A stretch of DNA of 32,747 nucleotides from positions 1-32,747 of the forward strand of contig JAEWGL010000076.1 in assembly GCA_023388335.1 (NCBI GenBank), given 5' to 3'. Below the pieces are notes generated by a model. The model was not told where the DNA came from. It did not search any database and saw only the letters and a program-made list of their open reading frames with translations. The stretch is from Pseudomonadota bacterium. Its GTDB lineage: Bacteria > Pseudomonadota > Gammaproteobacteria > Pseudomonadales > Pseudomonadaceae. Shown here one piece after another: positions 31,374-32,747 of this stretch. The number at the start of each line of letters is the position of its first letter. Position 1 is the stretch's first letter. The position numbers and the translations under genes are program-made.

Positions 31374-31766
31374 TCAATCGCCTCCAAAGCAGACCAGACG
31401 ATCGGCCAGCTGCACCGCCTCGTGCAATTGACCCAATCCCGACAGTGCCCACGGCGCCGGCAGGTTCGCCGCCGGGCGCTGGTAGCGGTTGGCTTCTTCT
31501 TCATTGAGCACGCCGCGGCGCAGGGCGGCGGCGATGCAGACCACGGCGTCGAGCTGCTGTTCGTCGATGAAGGTGCGCCAGTCGGCGGCCACGTCCAGTT
31601 CATCCTGGGGCGCGACCACATTGGCCGAGGCACTGTGCACGCCATCCTGGTAGAAAAACAGCCGGGCAATCTCGTGCCCACCGGCCAGCGCGGCTTGGGC
31701 AAAACGTAGGGCGCGGCGCGAGGAGGGCGCATGGGCCGGGGAAAAAACCGCGATAGCGAATTTCAT
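31374..31766 (-). CDS. tusD: Sulfurtransferase TusD
   Basis: A 130-residue DsrE/TusD protein with the active cysteine Cys77 in DAVVCIAAALRRG, which carries the persulfide in the TusBCD complex; E. coli TusD uses Cys78. The start at 31766 begins at MKFAIAVFSPAHAPSSRRAL, where family similarity begins. It is the first gene of the tusDCBE-ybiB operon. Confidence 0.95.
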   Translation of the reverse strand: MKFAIAVFSPAHAPSSRRALRFAQAALAGGHEIARLFFYQDGVHSASANVVAPQDELDVAADWRTFIDEQQLDAVVCIAAALRRGVLNEEEANRYQRPAANLPAPWALSGLGQLHEAVQLADRLVCFGGD

Positions 31767-31807
31767 GAAAGGCTCTGTCAGCAAATCTGCCGCCATGATA
31801 AAGCAAA

Positions 31808-31831
31808 AAGCCCGCAATCAGGTGCGGGCTT
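31808..31831 (-). terminator. Rho-independent terminator after the NCS2 permease gene
   Basis: On the minus strand a perfect 9-bp stem AAGCCCGCA / TGCGGGCTT with a six-base loop is followed by TTTGC. It lies about 20 bases after the permease stop codon and just before tusD. Confidence 0.88.
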
Positions 31832-31851
31832 CGGTCGCGTCAGGACAGGCG

Positions 31852-32747
31852 TCAGGCCTGTTCCTGGCTCTCTGGCAGGAACCAGTTCAGCACCAGGGCG
31901 CAGATGCCACCGGTAGCCACCCCCGACTCCAGCACATTGCGCAGCGCGGCCGGCATGTGCGCGAGGAACTCCGGCACCTGCGCCACGCCCAGCCCCAAAG
32001 CCAGCGACACGGCGATGATCAACAGGGCGCGGCGGTCCAGGCGGGTGCTGGCGAGGATATTGATGCCCGAGGCAGCTACCGCGCCGAACATCACCATGGC
32101 CGCGCCCCCGAGCACCGGTTCCGGCACCGCCTGGATCACCCCGGCAACGCTCGGGAACAGGCCCAGCAGTACCAGCATGGCGGCGATCCAGATGCCGATA
32201 TGGCGGCTGGCAATGCCGGTCAGCTGGATGACACCGTTGTTCTGGGCGAAGATCGAGCTCGGGAAGGTGTTGAACACCCCGGCCAGCAGCGAGTTGGCGC
32301 CGTTGACCAGCACCCCGCCCTTGATCCTTTGCATCCATACCGGGCCTTCCACTGGCTGGCGCGAGACCTTGCTGGTGGCGGTCACATCACCGATCGCTTC
32401 CAGCGAGGTCACCAGGTAGATCACCAGCATTGGGATGAACAGCGCCCAAGAGAAGCTCAGGCCGAAGTGCAGCGGCATCGGCACCTGGAACAGCGCCGCC
32501 TCGTGCATGCCGGTGAAGTCCAGGCGGCCCATGTAGCCGGCTAGGGCATAGCCGACTGCCAGGGCGATAACGATGGCGCAGCTGCGCATCCAGACCACCG
32601 GGAGCCGGTTGAGGACCACGATGATGGCCAGCACCACACCCGACAGCAGCAAGTTATCGCCATTGGCGAAGGTGCCGTTACCCATCGCCGCAAAGCCACC
32701 CCCCATGCTGATCAGGCCGACCTTGATCAGCGTCAGGCCGATCATCA
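31852..32747 (-). CDS. NCS2-family xanthine/uracil-type permease, C-terminal part (5' end outside window)
   Basis: The minus-strand frame is open to the window edge, so the N-terminus lies to the right. About 298 C-terminal residues are visible, with at least eight hydrophobic helices. VIYLVTSLEAIGDVTATSKVS carries the conserved helix-8 Glu region. The NAT signature QNNGVIQLTGIASR matches XanP/XanQ rather than UraA, with VLGGAAMVMFGAVAASGI after it. It imports a purine such as xanthine with protons. It is a separate transcript ending at 31808-31831 and is unrelated to the tus genes. Confidence 0.9.
   Translation of the reverse strand, partial: MIGLTLIKVGLISMGGGFAAMGNGTFANGDNLLLSGVVLAIIVVLNRLPVVWMRSCAIVIALAVGYALAGYMGRLDFTGMHEAALFQVPMPLHFGLSFSWALFIPMLVIYLVTSLEAIGDVTATSKVSRQPVEGPVWMQRIKGGVLVNGANSLLAGVFNTFPSSIFAQNNGVIQLTGIASRHIGIWIAAMLVLLGLFPSVAGVIQAVPEPVLGGAAMVMFGAVAASGINILASTRLDRRALLIIAVSLALGLGVAQVPEFLAHMPAALRNVLESGVATGGICALVLNWFLPESQEQA

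Overview
The window looks like Pseudomonas chromosome, most likely the P. putida group. The reasons are its GC-rich codon use, an OprD-family porin, a Pseudomonas-style 4-hydroxyphenylacetate (hpa) cluster, and a tusDCBE-ybiB block at the right end. I saw no transposase, integrase, tRNA, rRNA or CRISPR array.

Layout. (1) 1-1900: the 3' end of a large LRR/NEL-type E3 ubiquitin ligase effector and a small exported DUF4174-like protein. (2) 2181-4380: a two-component, flavin-dependent 4-hydroxyphenylacetate 3-hydroxylase of the Acinetobacter C2/C1 kind (oxygenase, then reductase with a MarR-like sensor tail), closed by a strong terminator and followed by a decayed hpaR fragment. (3) 4748-12150, minus strand: the meta-cleavage operon hpaG1-hpaG2-hpaE-hpaD-hpaF-hpaX-hpaH-hpaI, which takes homoprotocatechuate to pyruvate and succinic semialdehyde. 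The regulators hpaA (AraC) and hpaR (MarR) follow on the plus strand. (4) 14379-16871: feaB (aryl-acetaldehyde dehydrogenase) convergent with its AraC regulator feaR. This pair would supply 4-hydroxyphenylacetate or homoprotocatechuate from tyramine or dopamine aldehydes. (5) 17275-26067: an eight-gene minus-strand operon (ferredoxin-type reductase, VanA-like Rieske oxygenase, PcaC-like protein, beta-hydroxyacid dehydrogenase, TRAP transporter P-Q-M, OprD porin) divergent from a LuxR-type regulator. I do not recognise it as a described pathway. (6) 26178-32747: a GlxA/AraC regulator, a thioredoxin-like exported protein, a small membrane protein, glutathionyl-hydroquinone reductase, ybiB, tusEBCD and a truncated xanthine/uracil-type permease.

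How it works together. Regions 2-5 read as one aromatic-catabolism island. FeaB and the C2/C1 hydroxylase converge on homoprotocatechuate, which the hpa operon cleaves. The Rieske operon may feed the same point, for example by O-demethylating homovanillate, or may open a separate route. An 11-base near-palindrome (TTAASAWGTTA) occurs in the hpaG1/hpaA promoter region, just downstream of hpaR and in the LuxR/Rieske promoter region. This suggests a shared regulator, plausibly HpaR. Small remnants (hpaR fragment, lactate-permease fragment, an unexplained 400-bp gap) point to repeated rearrangement.
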